Of a DNA stretch of 64,000 nt, positions 45,105 to 56,210 are shown one piece after another. Numbering within the stretch: the stretch's first letter is position 1; each line of letters opens with the position of its first letter. The position numbers and the translations under genes were made by a program. The notes under the pieces are model-generated. The model was not told the origin of the DNA and did not search any database. It saw only the letters and a list, made by a program, of their open reading frames with translations. The DNA comes from Echinarachnius parma (lineage: Eukaryota > Echinodermata > Echinoidea > Clypeasteroida > Echinarachniidae): NCBI GenBank assembly GCA_037951105.1, contig JBAMJV010003384.1, positions 1 through 64,000 of the forward strand, written 5' to 3'.

Positions 45105-45407
45105 CGAATCACTCGTGCCGCGGAGTGTTTGCCAGAGGTTGAAGATTGTGCTGCTCTCCTCCTCAGTGTGGATGCTGACCAAATTGGCATTCTGGTCTTG
45201 ACAGAAGGTATTAGCTGCTTCCCATGTCTTTATAATGCCGTGGTACCGGTAACAATACTCGCCGACCCGAAACCAGTATTCTGGGCAAGCTATGTTTGGG
45301 CATGGAGAGCAAGGGGGGCAAATCAGCCCATCTTCTACTTCTCCGAAGACTCCAAAGACTCCGTAGTAGAGAACGATGGCCACGGCCAGTGATGGTCTCG
45401 GATTCAT
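45105..45407 (-). CDS. C-type lectin, 5' coding exon (signal peptide and N-terminal half)
   Basis: Translation starts at ATG 45407 and runs 101 codons to a GTAAGT donor (exon end 45105), phase 0. Residues 1-22 form a signal peptide: a short polar start, then the core LAVAIVLYYGVFGVFG. A Cys/Pro-rich neck (CPPCSPCPNIAC, 30-41) may form interchain bonds. The C-type lectin domain begins at C41 with the long-form extra disulfide C41-C52 (CPEYWFRVGEYC), then W62EAANTFC69, NLVSIHTEEES and the helix 2 region. The other half is 16.5 kb away at 28349-28582. The exon begins at 45441 after a CTCCTTTTTTTCAG acceptor, leaving 34 bases of 5' UTR, so at least one upstream non-coding exon exists. A foldback transposon starts only 17 bp above the acceptor. 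Likely role: secreted lectin in recognition or immunity; ligand unknown. Confidence 0.9.
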
Positions 45408-45441
45408 GATTGAGCAACGCCTTGTCTGCTTAGAGGAACTG
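45408..45441 (-). other. Lectin 5' UTR segment of the first coding exon
   Basis: Bases between the CTCCTTTTTTTCAG acceptor and the ATG. Joining the upstream signal exon at 58470-58548 here would hit a TGA in frame, so that exon is not its partner. Confidence 0.6.
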
Positions 45442-45458
45442 CTGAAAAAAAGGAGTGA

Positions 45459-45764
45459 TATAGGTTTTCCCTTTCATTTTCGTCATTTTGTCATTCAATT
45501 TCGTCCCGAGAAGCCAATACCAACTTCAATTTCATCTATTGTCGACCAATTTCACAAAAAGTCCATTCAATTTAGTCGTTCGTCACGCATTTTCGTCGAT
45601 TTTGAATTGTACTGGACGAAAATGTGTGACAAATGACCAAATGGAATGGACTATTTGTGAAATTGGTCGACAATAGACGAAATTGAAGTTGGCATTTGCA
45701 CGTTCTCGGCTTCTCGGGACGAAATTGAATGACAAAAGTGCTAAAATGAATGGGAAAACCTATA
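45459..45764. mobile_element. TATAGGTTTTCCC foldback beside the lectin splice acceptor
   Basis: The inverted ends TATAGGTTTTCCC / GGGAAAACCTATA match those of 56211-56618. The interior pairs over almost its full length and repeats the words AATTTCGTC and CCAATTTCAC in both orientations. The minus-strand polypyrimidine tract of the lectin exon lies immediately next to the element, so the branch point probably lies within it. Confidence 0.82.
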
Positions 45765-46052
45765 ATTAAAGGTTCCCAGCCATATAATCCATATATAATA
45801 CTGTCTAACATGAAACTGCGACAGAAAGGATTCATTGTTGTAAATATTTCATAAGAATCAGACAAATATAATTATGCCTATAAGAACTTTAAAATGAACG
45901 ATCCGATCAAGATTTCCCCGGTTCCAGCATATTTTAAGATTAACCTTCCATCAGTATTAAACAGCCGTGGTGATTCACTCCCATGTTGAGATTGAAAATA
46001 TTTGTTACTTTTGCTTAAGTGTCAAATTATAGAGGAACACTGACGTACTTAC

Positions 46053-46080
46053 CCGACTATACGTAGCTTCCTGCAACAAA
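46053..46080 (-). other. Possible 5' non-coding exon of the lectin gene
   Basis: On the minus strand AAGCTACGTATAGTCGG is followed by a GTAAGTACG donor, and a TTTGTTGCAG acceptor-like sequence precedes it. It would be a very small exon, or the end of a first exon. It is placed 611 bp upstream of the first coding exon. Confidence 0.3.
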
Positions 46081-46990
46081 TGTTGGAAATTAAGTGAACG
46101 AGTTCAGAATATATACATTTCCAGACCGGGTAAAATGAGTAGGGCAGGGGTTACGGACAGATAACAACTCTAATTGTAATATAAATAATTCCTGTCTACG
46201 TCTATTTTCTTTATCACCTATTATCAAAATATATTGATTAATAATGCCATGTGTCATTTTCTCATATGATACAGCGGAAAGACATTAATTACTTTATTAA
46301 ATTTTATCAAACATGGAAAAATTGTCATCTGTAGCCATGCTATTTGTGTAACATTGCAAACGTGTACCAGCCACCATGATAATCATTGTAAAGTAAATAC
46401 AAAATCGCTTAGACAGCGTCAATTTGTCTTTATCTCCTAGTTATGAAACAGTGATAATGAGTCATCCAGTAGGAGCGGTTCGAGCTAAAAATGGTGTTTA
46501 AAGTTCAATGTTGTCTTCAATCAATGTTTTAGTTAGGCGGCTAAGGGTAACAATTGTGCACTTTTTGAAAGAAACATGAAAGTCCTACCATATAATCTGC
46601 ATTATATGTGAATTATTTTCCCTCATGGAAGTTTGCTCAATTTGACCCCAAGTGACCTTTAAAGGTCATGGCCTTGTTACCGCCCTATTTTGCCGCTTTG
46701 AGGCATCATTCTTAACGCTTCTCCTATATTTCGTTTTAAATATGATTGTAGCAGTTAGCCTCGCATCCGTGGGGTGACAATGATCTGATTGAAAGATATT
46801 GGGGTCATGGGGTTAAAGGTTATGGAGCTCATTATCTATGCACAATCAATGTAATTGAAGTAAGTAAATAGTCCTGTAGACGGACCTATACTTGTGTATT
46901 AGACCTGGAGACGTTCTTTAGTCTAACGTTTTTTATTGATTCATATTCTAGAAGGTTTAAGAAGAAATTTGAGCTTTGTTCCCACCTTTT
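46081..46990. other. Upstream flank of the lectin gene, no feature fixed
   Basis: An AGTGACCTTTAAAGGTCATGG palindrome-like motif lies near 46649. Part of 46140-46330 resembles 48430-48600 (the GATACAGCGGAAAG and AACATGGAAAAA words), so some of this flank is repetitive. No TATA box was recognised. Confidence 0.35.
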
Positions 46991-47395
46991 AAAGTTAATT
47001 AGCTAATTTGCATAATTGTGTAATAAGGTCAGGGGTCATTTTCTATCTAGGAATAGTAGAATATTGATAAAAACAAGTATTCTAGGGTATTTTGGGGCAA
47101 GGATTCCATTTCTGGTGCTCGTTTGTAAGTGCCATATGGGAAACATCCCAAAATCCAAGATGGCTGCCTCTAATTTGCATATTTTTGAATATTATTGATT
47201 TTCAGTGGCTACAGCCCCTTATAAACAATAATTCCAGATCATTATTTGTCAGTTATGTTCTAAGTATGTATTTAAGATATCAAAGATTAGTTGCCATCAT
47301 GGCAACCTCTAGCAATGCATATTATTTGCATAATTAGGTATTTTATATAATTTGCATATTCCCCCAAATCAAGTATATTCTTAACCCTTCTAGAA
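46990..47395 (+). mobile_element. Third copy of the long arm of the 23-25 kb foldback
   Basis: It matches 23800-24180 closely (GTCAGGGGTCATTTTCTAT, GTGGCTACAGCCCCT, GCAACCTCTAGCAATGCATA). It stands alone without an opposing arm. Confidence 0.85.
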
Positions 47396-47531
47396 TATGA
47401 ATCAATAAAAAATGTTGGACTAAAAAACGATAAGTAAACTTTAGACACATGTGAAAAGTGAAGGGGGGGGGGGGGTCCTTAATAATGGACAATGTGATTT
47501 TCAAGTCACTTTTAACCCATTAACATATTAA

Positions 47532-48065
47532 AGGGGTAGTTTAGTTTTGGTAGAGAGGGCGCTGCACATCACAATTTTGTTGTGAGGTAGTGAAAAACTG
47601 AGTGTCGAATTTGAGAGAACATGCAATTCTAATGGCAGAATAAACTTTATTTGATCAAAATCGGTCCAGAAACGGCTGAAATATCAATAAATATATGATC
47701 TTATAATTATTTGGGGCCCAAATAATAATGAATAAAAAAAAAAAATAAAACAATGCAAACACTTTTTCAAAAATTTTCAAAAGCGTTTTTTAAATAATTG
47801 TTGATGATATCTCTATTATCATGATTTCAATAAAACATCACATGCATAATTTTGTATGAAAAATGGTTAAAACCAATGCATTTTTAGAGAGCGCCCTCTT
47901 GTGTTTTAATGGCTCTTTTTGAATGATAATGGGCTTTTTACTTATGGTAGTCGTTTGTAATTTTGTATACCTTTCTAGCATGGTGGAGTTATAAATATTA
48001 GTTTAAAATGTTACTGTCCAGGTTTGGTTACTAAAGTTCAGCCTTACCAAAACTGTACTACCCCT
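47532..48065. mobile_element. TTAA 0.5-kb MITE family, complete reference copy
   Basis: TTAA at 47528-47531 and 48066-48069. The ends AGGGGTAGTTTAGTTTTGG and CCAAAACTGTACTACCCCT are inverted repeats of about 19 bp. It has 534 bp and no ORF. Relatives lie at 1355, 37510, 42609, 44276, 48673 and 53714. Confidence 0.88.
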
Positions 48066-48292
48066 TTAAGGAAAGAATCAAGTCATGTTAGATACCCATA
48101 CAATGGTGTAATAACGCACTTTGCACCCCCTTTCTTTCAAGACCCTGTCCCACCCCTCATGGTCATAATTAGCAAACTTCCACGAGGGAAATTAAACATC
48201 ATGATAATATGAACTATCTGTGAAAAATTCACATTTCTTTCATTTTGTGCACAATTGTTATGATTCCAGGCCCTTAGCTGCCTAACTATTTC

Positions 48293-49165
48293 AGCTATAT
48301 TTTAAAATCCGAATCGTCTTCTTCAAAATTTGAGGCAAACAGATGACAGAAAATGAATGTTTAGCTCCACAAAAATATTGCGTTTCTTATTTGCATTGGA
48401 ATGTAAGTACACTTTTAAATCGGGTTATCCGGTCGGCTAACAACTCTAACTGTAATATGATTAAATTATGTGTATGTCTATTTTCTTTATCACCTACTAA
48501 TATTGATTAATAATGCCATGTGTCATTTTCTCATATGATACAGCGGAAAGGTATTATTTACTATATTAATTCTTATCAAACATGGAAAAACGTTCATCTG
48601 TAGCCATGCTATTTGTGTAACATTTTTATCTCCTTATAGTTATGAAACATTGATAGTGAGACACGCTTAAATGGGTAGTACAGTTTTGGTAAGGCTGAAC
48701 TTAGTAACCAAAACCTGCACAGTAGCATTACAAACTAAAAGTTATAACTCCACCATGCTCGAAAGGTACACAACATTATAAACGACTAGGTAAAAAGCCT
48801 GTTATCGTTCAAAAAGAGCCAATAAAACACTAGAGGGCGCCCTCTAAAAAGGCATTGGTTTCAACCAGTTTACAAACAAAATTATGCATGTGATTTTTTG
48901 TTGAAATAATGATTCAATAGTGAAAAAAGCAGCACTACTTAAAAACCGCTTTTGATAATTTTTGAAAAAGTGTTAGCATTTTAATTATTTTTTAATAATC
49001 GAATCAATCTGGGCCCCAGATTTATCCCGATCGGATATATTTTAGCCGTTTTTGAACCAATTTTGATCAATTCAAGTTTATTCTGCCATTGAAATTGCAT
49101 GTTCTTCCAAATTCGACACTCAGTTTTTCATTACCTAACAAAAAATTCCGTAGCTTTCCTTCTCG
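48293..49165. repeat. Segmental duplication upstream of block C
   Basis: Nearly identical to 53333-54212, from TTTTAAAATCCGAATCGTC to TAGCTTTCCTTCTCGCAAA. It includes a right-truncated TTAA MITE starting at about 48673 (AATGGGTAGTACAG). The two copies have the same truncation, so the MITE decayed before the duplication. Confidence 0.88.
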
Positions 49166-49964
49166 CAAAATATTGAGTAATAAAATGTGTTTGAAAATGG
49201 GTAATTTACTTGGGAAAATTATCCCCATCGTTCGTCAGTTTGGAATTTCGTTTATTTAACAAATTTAATACAGGAACCGCCATACACATCAATCTGTCAA
49301 TCTCTGGATTCGCATTTTTTTTTGTTTTCATAGTAAAATCATAATTATCATGATTATGTTGAATAATTATAATGTAACACTAATTTCGAGCAAATGGCTT
49401 TACAACGTGCATATCATCTTTAGACGAAATTGAAAATAACATTACATCAGCTCTATATTCTATGTTTAATTTGGACAAAAAATTGATTAACACATAAGAC
49501 AAATCTGTAGCTGGTTAGGTTACGTCTCAGTACCTTAAAAGACCCTTGCCAGTTTATTCCGGTTTTTTTTGTAGCATTTCTGGCAAAATGACCCATTTAT
49601 TTCAATTTTAAGTAATTATGAAAAATGTGTACCTTGGGCTTCGGGGCTAGCGACATTACAATGTCTCATACATCTTATTTTTGTTTCGATTGGTATCTAG
49701 TCATGATTTTATTTAATTTTAAAGGAGGATTATTCTGTTTTGGCATGGCATAATGTAATACCCATCAAAAGAGGGCGGCATATAGAATTTAACCTTATAC
49801 AACATGGCAAAATCATGACTCTTGATTGAGCAACCCAAGTTTGCTCGAAGTGTAACTGGTTTCGACGATTGATGTTTCCACGTTGATTCTGTATTGGTAA
49901 TATAAACTTTCTATAGATTATCACACAGAGATTAGTACAGATTGCTTAACAGCGTAATGAGAAG

Positions 49965-49965
<1 letters not shown>
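49166..49965. repeat. Duplicated block, copy C
   Basis: It follows A and D (GAGTAATAAAATGTGTTTG, CCATCGTTCGTCAGTTTGG, CTAGCGACATTACAATGTC). It provides an empty site for the hAT-like insertion in D (AATGTCTCATACATC near 49651). It ends at a CA microsatellite after GTAATGAGAAGTC. Confidence 0.85.
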
Positions 49966-50008
<43 letters not shown>

Positions 50009-50058
50009 ACACACACACACCCACACACACACACGCACACATCATCACACACACACAT
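49966..50058. repeat. (CA)n microsatellite
   Basis: It replaces the expected continuation of block C. A shorter CA run is at 50382-50414. Confidence 0.95.
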
Positions 50059-50504
50059 TGTCTTACTCGAGCATAATTGTGGGCACCCGACTTGTGGGGT
50101 ACTTGTGCTATTACAGGCTGTTTTTTTTCTTCACAAAATCTTTGCAACAAAAAAAGTCAACCTTCTGAGTGCATGGGAGGGTAGGGGTGTATCTAGAAAA
50201 AAATCCTCAAGTATCACTCAGTGGGCACAGTCAGAAGATGTTGTGCCATAGCTCTTTGAAGCTAAATTCGCCGATTTTAATAAGGCTATTCTTTAGTGGG
50301 GTCTATGATTTATTCCCCACAAGGAAAAAATACCCCACAAATATATAATTGTACCCACACGAGACCCGACATGAGAACACACACACACACATACACACAC
50401 ACACACACACACACAGTGACGTAGCGTGGTCGGACTAATTAGGAAAGGCAGATGAATTATTTTTGGGGGGAGGGGGGCAAATTATTAGTCATGTTAGTAA
50501 CACA

Positions 50505-50732
50505 ATGTCAGGTTCCCATTTTTGCCAATTTGTACCAAGTCAGTGCCTGATAAATCGCACTTACTGCCCGTCATACCGTTGAACACGCGAGCAATCCGCG
50601 CGCCATTGTTAGTGTGCACTCAACCGTGTGCCAAAATAATGGGCATGGTCGTTCGATGGTATTACGGGCAGGAATTGCGATTAAACTGGCACTGACTTGG
50701 TAAAAATGGACAAAAAAATGTGCACCTGACAT
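50505..50732. mobile_element. Foldback element
   Basis: The arms pair over CCAAGTCAGTGCC / GGCACTGACTTGG and ACTGCCCGTCATACC / GGTATTACGGGCAG, with outer GTCAGGTTCCCATTTTT / ATGTGCACCTGAC. The interior holds GCGCGCCATTG. No clear target duplication was found. Confidence 0.7.
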
Positions 50733-51101
50733 GGTGTCACTCACAGCGCCCTAAAGCAAAACTACACGACCAAAATTACTGTTCCTGGTATCGGTTTTTA
50801 TTGGAAAAGTCACCCTATCCGACGGACATAATCATTTTGGTACTCCGTTTTAGTTTATTTTTTTGTTTGTTTGTTTTTTTTTTTGGGGGGGGGGGGGGTG
50901 GGGGAGGCACCCTGTAAAGGGTTGCATCAATAAAAGAGACACACATCAATCAAAGAAGAGAGCGTTCATCAATAGCATCAAATCGCAACAATCGAATAGT
51001 TTTTATTTTGAATATGATTAAAATCCCCTAGTGAGGACTGAATATCAACAAACTTGAATTTAATTGAATTATGCTTTACACCCCCCCCCCCCCCCCCTAA
51101 T
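50733..51101. other. No gene; G-run and C-run
   Basis: Homopolymers lie at about 50885-50898 (G) and 51080-51097 (C). Nothing else is recognised. Confidence 0.5.
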
Positions 51102-51105
51102 TTAT

Positions 51106-51343
51106 ACAGGGTGGCCCAGAAATAACGGAACGGGGTGCTTGCTATAATGAAGACACATGATGCCCGTCATAGCAACTAGTAACGTTCAATGAGTGCGCCA
51201 TTGTTAGTACCCTTTCTTCTCTATACACAGCTGAACGCACACTCACAATGGCGCACAGTTGATCGTTACTCGATGCAGTATGGAGGGCATCATGAATCTT
51301 TAGTATGGCAAGTACCCCGTTCCGTTATTTGTGGGCCACCCTG
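51106..51343. mobile_element. TA-flanked foldback with CAGGGTGGCCC ends
   Basis: TATA flanks both sides. CAGGGTGGCCCAGAAATAAC at the left faces its near reverse complement at the right, followed by GGAACGGGGTGCTTGC / GCAAGTACCCCGTTCC. The inner words GCGCCATTG and CAATGGCGC also pair. A related end appears near 60348. TA flanks suggest Tc1/mariner-like mobilisation. Confidence 0.8.
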
Positions 51344-51378
51344 TATAGGGCCCATAATTCAAGTACGTGCAGATTCGT

Positions 51379-51507
51379 TAAAGGGACTTAGTAACATTGT
51401 CAAAATCCTCAAAATACAATTAGAATTCTAGCGGTTCCCTCATACCTTGTTGTATTCGTGGTTTTGGTTTTTCAAATTTCCGTTTCGTTAAAAAGGTATT
51501 TACGACC
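51379..51507. mobile_element. 5' part of an AGGGACTTAGTAAC-family MITE
   Basis: TTAAAGGGACTTAGTAAC and ATTCTAGCGGTTCCCT match the copy at 16718. The following SINE truncates it. Confidence 0.75.
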
Positions 51508-51727
51508 CATTTGTTGGTTCGATTCCCATCCACGGCACGTGTGTCCTTCAGCAAGACACTGTATCAACATGTGCTGCTCTCAACCCAGGTGTAGTAAATG
51601 GGTACTTGGCAGGAAGTTATTCCTTGTAATGCTTGAGCGCCCCATCATGGTAGCTCGGCTAAAGCCAAGGTTATTATGCTCCGAGCGCTTTGGGACTTCG
51701 GTGATAAAGCCCTATATACAAATTGAT
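51508..51727 (+). mobile_element. SINE-like element with GCGCTTTG...AAAGCCCTATATA tail
   Basis: The sequence starts with a box B-like GGTTCGATTCCCATCC and runs through CAGCAAGACACTG, AATGGGTACTTGGCAGGAAG and CCGAGCGCTTTGGGAC to TAAAGCCCTATATACAAATT. The tail wording is typical of tRNA-derived SINEs in marine invertebrates. Confidence 0.65.
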
Positions 51728-52188
51728 ATTATAATTAATATAGTATATTATCTCCTAAAATAATCTGGATTTGGTTCACAATTTGTTTTTCGCAAAGTAA
51801 ACGTTTATATAATGATAATCAGAATCAATGCAAAATCCACTAACATGTATTTTCTCAGCTGTGTGGATATTGTATACGTGATTTTCAGTACAAATTAATA
51901 TGTGAAGATGTACAAGTCAATTGCCGCGATGTCTATTTAAATGGCTAAAAGTGGTCCATTAACTTTGTCGTATTCCACAAAATCACTTGGAGCTTTCACA
52001 TAATTTGTTTCTTGTACTGGGCCCGGGGGCCCGATTACGGACCAGCGACATTTACCATGGTAATTAGCATCATTGGCTCTAACTCATCGATGTCAATATG
52101 CTAGATCAGTGGAACTATAGGGCTGGTCCTGGGTTATGATCGTGATCTCGGCCACTGTATACCTTGTATGGTATAACAGATGAATGCG
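51728..52188. other. No recognised feature
   Basis: AT-rich; a GGGCCCGGGGGCCCGAT segment stands near 52020. Confidence 0.35.
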
Positions 52189-52699
52189 ATGCCTGGGTCA
52201 CAATTCCTCCGATTTGGGATACAGCGCCTGTACGACGTCACTTTTAGGTGAAATCTTGCGGGAATCTTGCGGCGCCCGCAAGGGTTCCGTGGCTATCGTG
52301 CGGCCCGTAAAAAGCCCGTAGACATGTCGAAGAGAGCATCGCACGGGCAACGCATGGACACCGTTGCCTTTTTTTCTCTCGAATATATACTATTTTTTGA
52401 CTGAACTTGGGGCCACTCAAATCGTACGATAGTCGTAAGATGTCAACGATATCGTCGGAGTATCTAGCGATGTCCGTACGAGTCCCGTAATGCGTTCGAA
52501 CGAGTGGTCAGATTTTAATTACGGGAGCCGTGCGATTTGAATTTGCTTGAACTCCCAACATCATCGTACGCGCGCCCCGGCAATTATGTGACCGCTACAT
52601 CGCAGACATCGTACGATATCCCAACTCCACGAAATCGTAGAAAAATCCGCCGTAGATACAAAAATTGTGCCGCGCCCGGAGCATTTGTGACCTAGGCAT
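52189..52699. mobile_element. Foldback built from CGTACG and GCCCGCAAG words
   Basis: The ends ATGCCTGGGTCACAATTCC and ATTTGTGACCTAGGCAT are inverted. The interior is GC-richer than its surroundings and repeats short palindromic words: ATCGTACGAT, GTCCGTACGAG, TTGCGGCGCCCGCAAG, GTGCGGCCCGTA. A related element at 60130-60580 shares the GAGCAAATGTGAC end. Confidence 0.75.
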
Positions 52700-52996
52700 A
52701 TCCGGAGTTCTGTTTCAATTGTCTCCCTTATTGTGGAGATATATATTGTGGAGATTTAAATATTAATTGGGATTTGGGATACCCGATTCCCAAACAATCA
52801 CAAGTCATTATAATGTTCACGTCTCGTTTCAGATGCACTATGCCCCCTCCCCATCTCACTCATCACTACTCCCCCCCCCCCCCCCCGAAAACCGGCACCC
52901 TCCGCCCACTTGTTCATCCAAATTAAACCCCACTTCAAGATTGGTCGCTTTATTTCTGGCGAAACCTCCGTATATAAGTTGGTTGTTGCACCTATA

Positions 52997-53194
52997 GCCC
53001 TCTGCAGACAGAGCCGACTCGACCCGATCCGATAGAGTTGGGCCCGGTCGGTCGGATCCGATTCATCGTGTTGAAGTGGGGCCAACTGGCATCGCGACTG
53101 TCTCTCGACTGACAAAATGTATGTCGCGAGGCACTGAAAATTGAGCCGATCCGAATGAAAACCAGTCGGATCGGGTCGAGTCGGCTCTGTCTGC
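52997..53194. mobile_element. CCCTCTGCAGACAGAG-family MITE, copy 3
   Basis: The left end is complete. The right end stops at CGGCTCTGTCTGC, before the final GCAGAGGGC. It abuts a possible exon fragment at 53208-53282 on the minus strand. Confidence 0.8.
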
Positions 53195-53332
53195 GCCGGT
53201 CTTTTAGTATCAAATTCGTGGAGCTTTCCATTCAGAGGTCGGTAGCAAATGGATAGTTCTTCAGGTTCACGGCCCTGTATCCATCCAAACAAAAAGAGAG
53301 ATGGTGAGAGAAGAGAGAACGATGGTGTTTCG

Positions 53333-54212
53333 GCTATATTTTAAAATCCGAATCGTCTTCTTCAAAATTTGAGGCAAACGGATGACAGAAAATGAATGTT
53401 TAGCTCCACAAAAATATTGCGTTTATTATTTGCATTGGAATGTAAGTACACTTTTAAATCGGGTTATCCGGTCGGCTAACAACTCTAACTGTAATATGAT
53501 TACATTCTGTGTATGTCTATTTTCTTTATCACCTACTATCAAATATTGATTAATAATGCCATGTGTCATTTTCTCATATGATACAGCGGAAAGGTATTAT
53601 TTACTATATTAATTCTTATCAAACATGGAAAAACGTTCATCTGTAGCCATGCTATTTGTGTAACATTTTTATCTCCTTATAGTTATGAAACATTGATAGT
53701 GAGACACGCTTAAATGGGTAGTACAGTTTTGGTAAGGCTGAACTTAGTAACCAAAACCTGCACAGTAGCATTACAAACTAAAAGTTATAACTCCACCATG
53801 CTCGAAAGGTACACAACATTACAAACGACTAGGTAAAAAGCCTGTTATCGTTCAAAAAGAGCCAATAAAACACTAGAGGGCGCTCTCTAAAAAGGCATTG
53901 GTTTCAACCAGTTTACAAACAAAATTATGCATGTGATTTTTTGTTGAAATAATGATTCAATAGTGAAAAAAGCAGCACTACTTAAAAACCGCTTTTGATA
54001 ATTTTTGAAAAAGTGTTAGCATTTTAATTCTTTTTTAATAATTGAATCAATCTGGGCCCCAAATTTATCCCGATCGGATTTATTGATATTTTAGCCGTTT
54101 CTGAATCAATTTTGATCAAATCAAGTTTATTCTGCCATTGAAATTGCATGTTCTTCCAAATTCGACACTCAGTTTTTCATTACCTCACACAAAATTCCGT
54201 AGCTTTCCTTCT
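53333..54212. repeat. Segmental duplication, second copy (upstream of block D)
   Basis: Near-identical partner of 48293-49165. After it, D carries about 280 bp (54213-54495) absent between the matching points of C. Confidence 0.88.
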
Positions 54213-54967
54213 CGCAAACAAAGGAAAATGTGAATTAGCATTGGCACCTTGCCAAACGTGATTGGCTGCGACATTGTGATGTAGCGCGATGATCGTAGCG
54301 ATCGTTTACAAAATTGTTCATCGCTCGCAACATGCTCATAAATAATGATTGACGTGCGCTGCGAACCGGTGATTTTTTTCCACGCCCATTTTCCAACTAA
54401 TCGTCTTGACCTGCTTTTGGACAGGGGCATTTATAACCTTAAAAGAGATAAACGGATCCAAGGAAAATCAAAACTTGTCAACCCCCAGAAATAATATAAA
54501 ATATTGAGTAATAACGTGTTTGTTTGAAATTGGATAACTTATGTGGGAAACCTATCCCCATCGTTCGTCAGTTTGGAATTTCGTTTATTTAACAAATACA
54601 GGAACCACCATACACATCAATCTGTCAATCTCTGAATTCGCAATTCATTTTTTTTTTCATAGTACAATCATAATTATCATGATTATGTTGAATAATAATG
54701 TAACACTAATTTGGAGCAAATGGCTTTACAACGTGCATATCATCTTTAGACGAAATAGAATATAGAGCTGATGTAATGTTATTTTCAATGTTTAATTGGG
54801 ACAAAAAATAAGACAAATCTGTAGTTGGTTAGGTTACGTCTCAGTACCTTAAAAGACCCTTGTAGAATTTCTGGAAAACGTCACATTAATTAAATTGTCT
54901 ATGTAATTATATGGAATTGGTACCTTGGCCTCGGGACTAGCGACATTACCATGATTACTGTGTCTCA

Positions 54968-55330
54968 GGGGCGGATCTAGCTTTTTGGTAAGGGGGGGGG
55001 GTTGACCCAATGACGATGCGGAGCATCGTCCACGAGCCGCGAAGCGGCGAATTTTTGTTGCTATATTGAACCCCCGTAAGTGATTTTTGTTAACTTTTTT
55101 CACTTATAGCCGCGAAGCGGCAAATTTGTTGGCTATTTTAAACCCCCGTAAGTGATTTTTGTTCACTTTTTTCACTGATAGCCGCGAAGCGGCGATTTTT
55201 TCTGCTATTTTGAACCCCCGTAAGTGATTTTTTGTCACTTGTTTCACTGATACATTTTCACTTGGCAGCCCAAGGGGGGGGGGGGGGGGTTAAACCCCCT
55301 AACCCCCCCCCCCCCCCTAGATCCGCGCCT
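54968..55330. mobile_element. hAT-like element with 73-bp internal tandem repeats
   Basis: GTGTCTCA is duplicated at 54960-54967 and 55331-55338, and block C has the single-copy site (ATGTCTCATACATC). The ends GGGGCGGATCTAG and CTAGATCCGCGCC are inverted. Three tandem units of 72-73 bp begin at 55036, 55109 and 55181; each opens with the palindrome GCCGCGAAGCGGC and contains GAACCCCCGTAAGTGATTTT or its AAACCCCCG variant. A G-run and a C-run sit inside the right end. Confidence 0.85.
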
Positions 55331-56210
55331 GTGTCTCATATATCTCCATTTTCTTTGATTAATATCCGGTCAGGATTTATTTAATTCTAAATGAGGGTTA
55401 TTCTGTTTTGGCATCACATAATGTAATACCCATCTGAAGAGGGCGACATACAGATTTTAGCTTGATACAATATGGCAAAATCATGACTCTTGATTACAAA
55501 ACCCAAGTTTGATCAAATTGGAACTGTTTGGTTTCGAAGATTAATGATTCCACGTTGATGTTGTTACTGGTAAACGTTCTATAGATCATCATACATAGGT
55601 CAATACAGAATGCTTAACAACGTAATGAGAAGTCAAATTTGAGTCAAGGTGACGTATCTGGTGCTTTTTGAATGTTTCGTTGTATTTTCGTGGTGTCAAT
55701 ATTAAAACGTTAATCGTATAATGATTACAAGTCAGTTGTACAGTCCCAGTGCAGAGCTATCATATTTCCGATTCCCTCATGATTTTGTGAATTGTTCTCA
55801 TTACAAAAGCAAATGTGTTTTATTTTCTATTGTAGCGTCGTCTTAAATATCATGTACATATTTAGGTCAAATATTTATATTATTACTGTTCGTTTCATTA
55901 CGTTTTCTGTCGTATTTAAAGTAACGGTTACTATGATGAGGGGTCACGGTGTAAAGCGATTTATGTTTCGATGCGATGTAGCCTATGTGAATAAATTGAA
56001 ATCATGATATGAATCCACCAATTTCACTGTGCGTAATTATTCTATTGTAAAATGTATAGTGGTGTTAAATTGCATGGAATGCAATCGGTGGATTACAACC
56101 TCACGAATGTAGACTACCTTCAACCAAATAATAGTATTGCTACAATGTAATAGATATTATAATAATACAAATAATGATGATGATAATAATAATAATATGA
56201 TTAATAATAA

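Noticed and set aside
46640..46680. Nuclear-receptor response element (AGTGACCTTTAAAGGTCA)
   Set aside because: TGACCTTT words belong to abundant interspersed repeats here; position alone near the lectin gene is not evidence of function.
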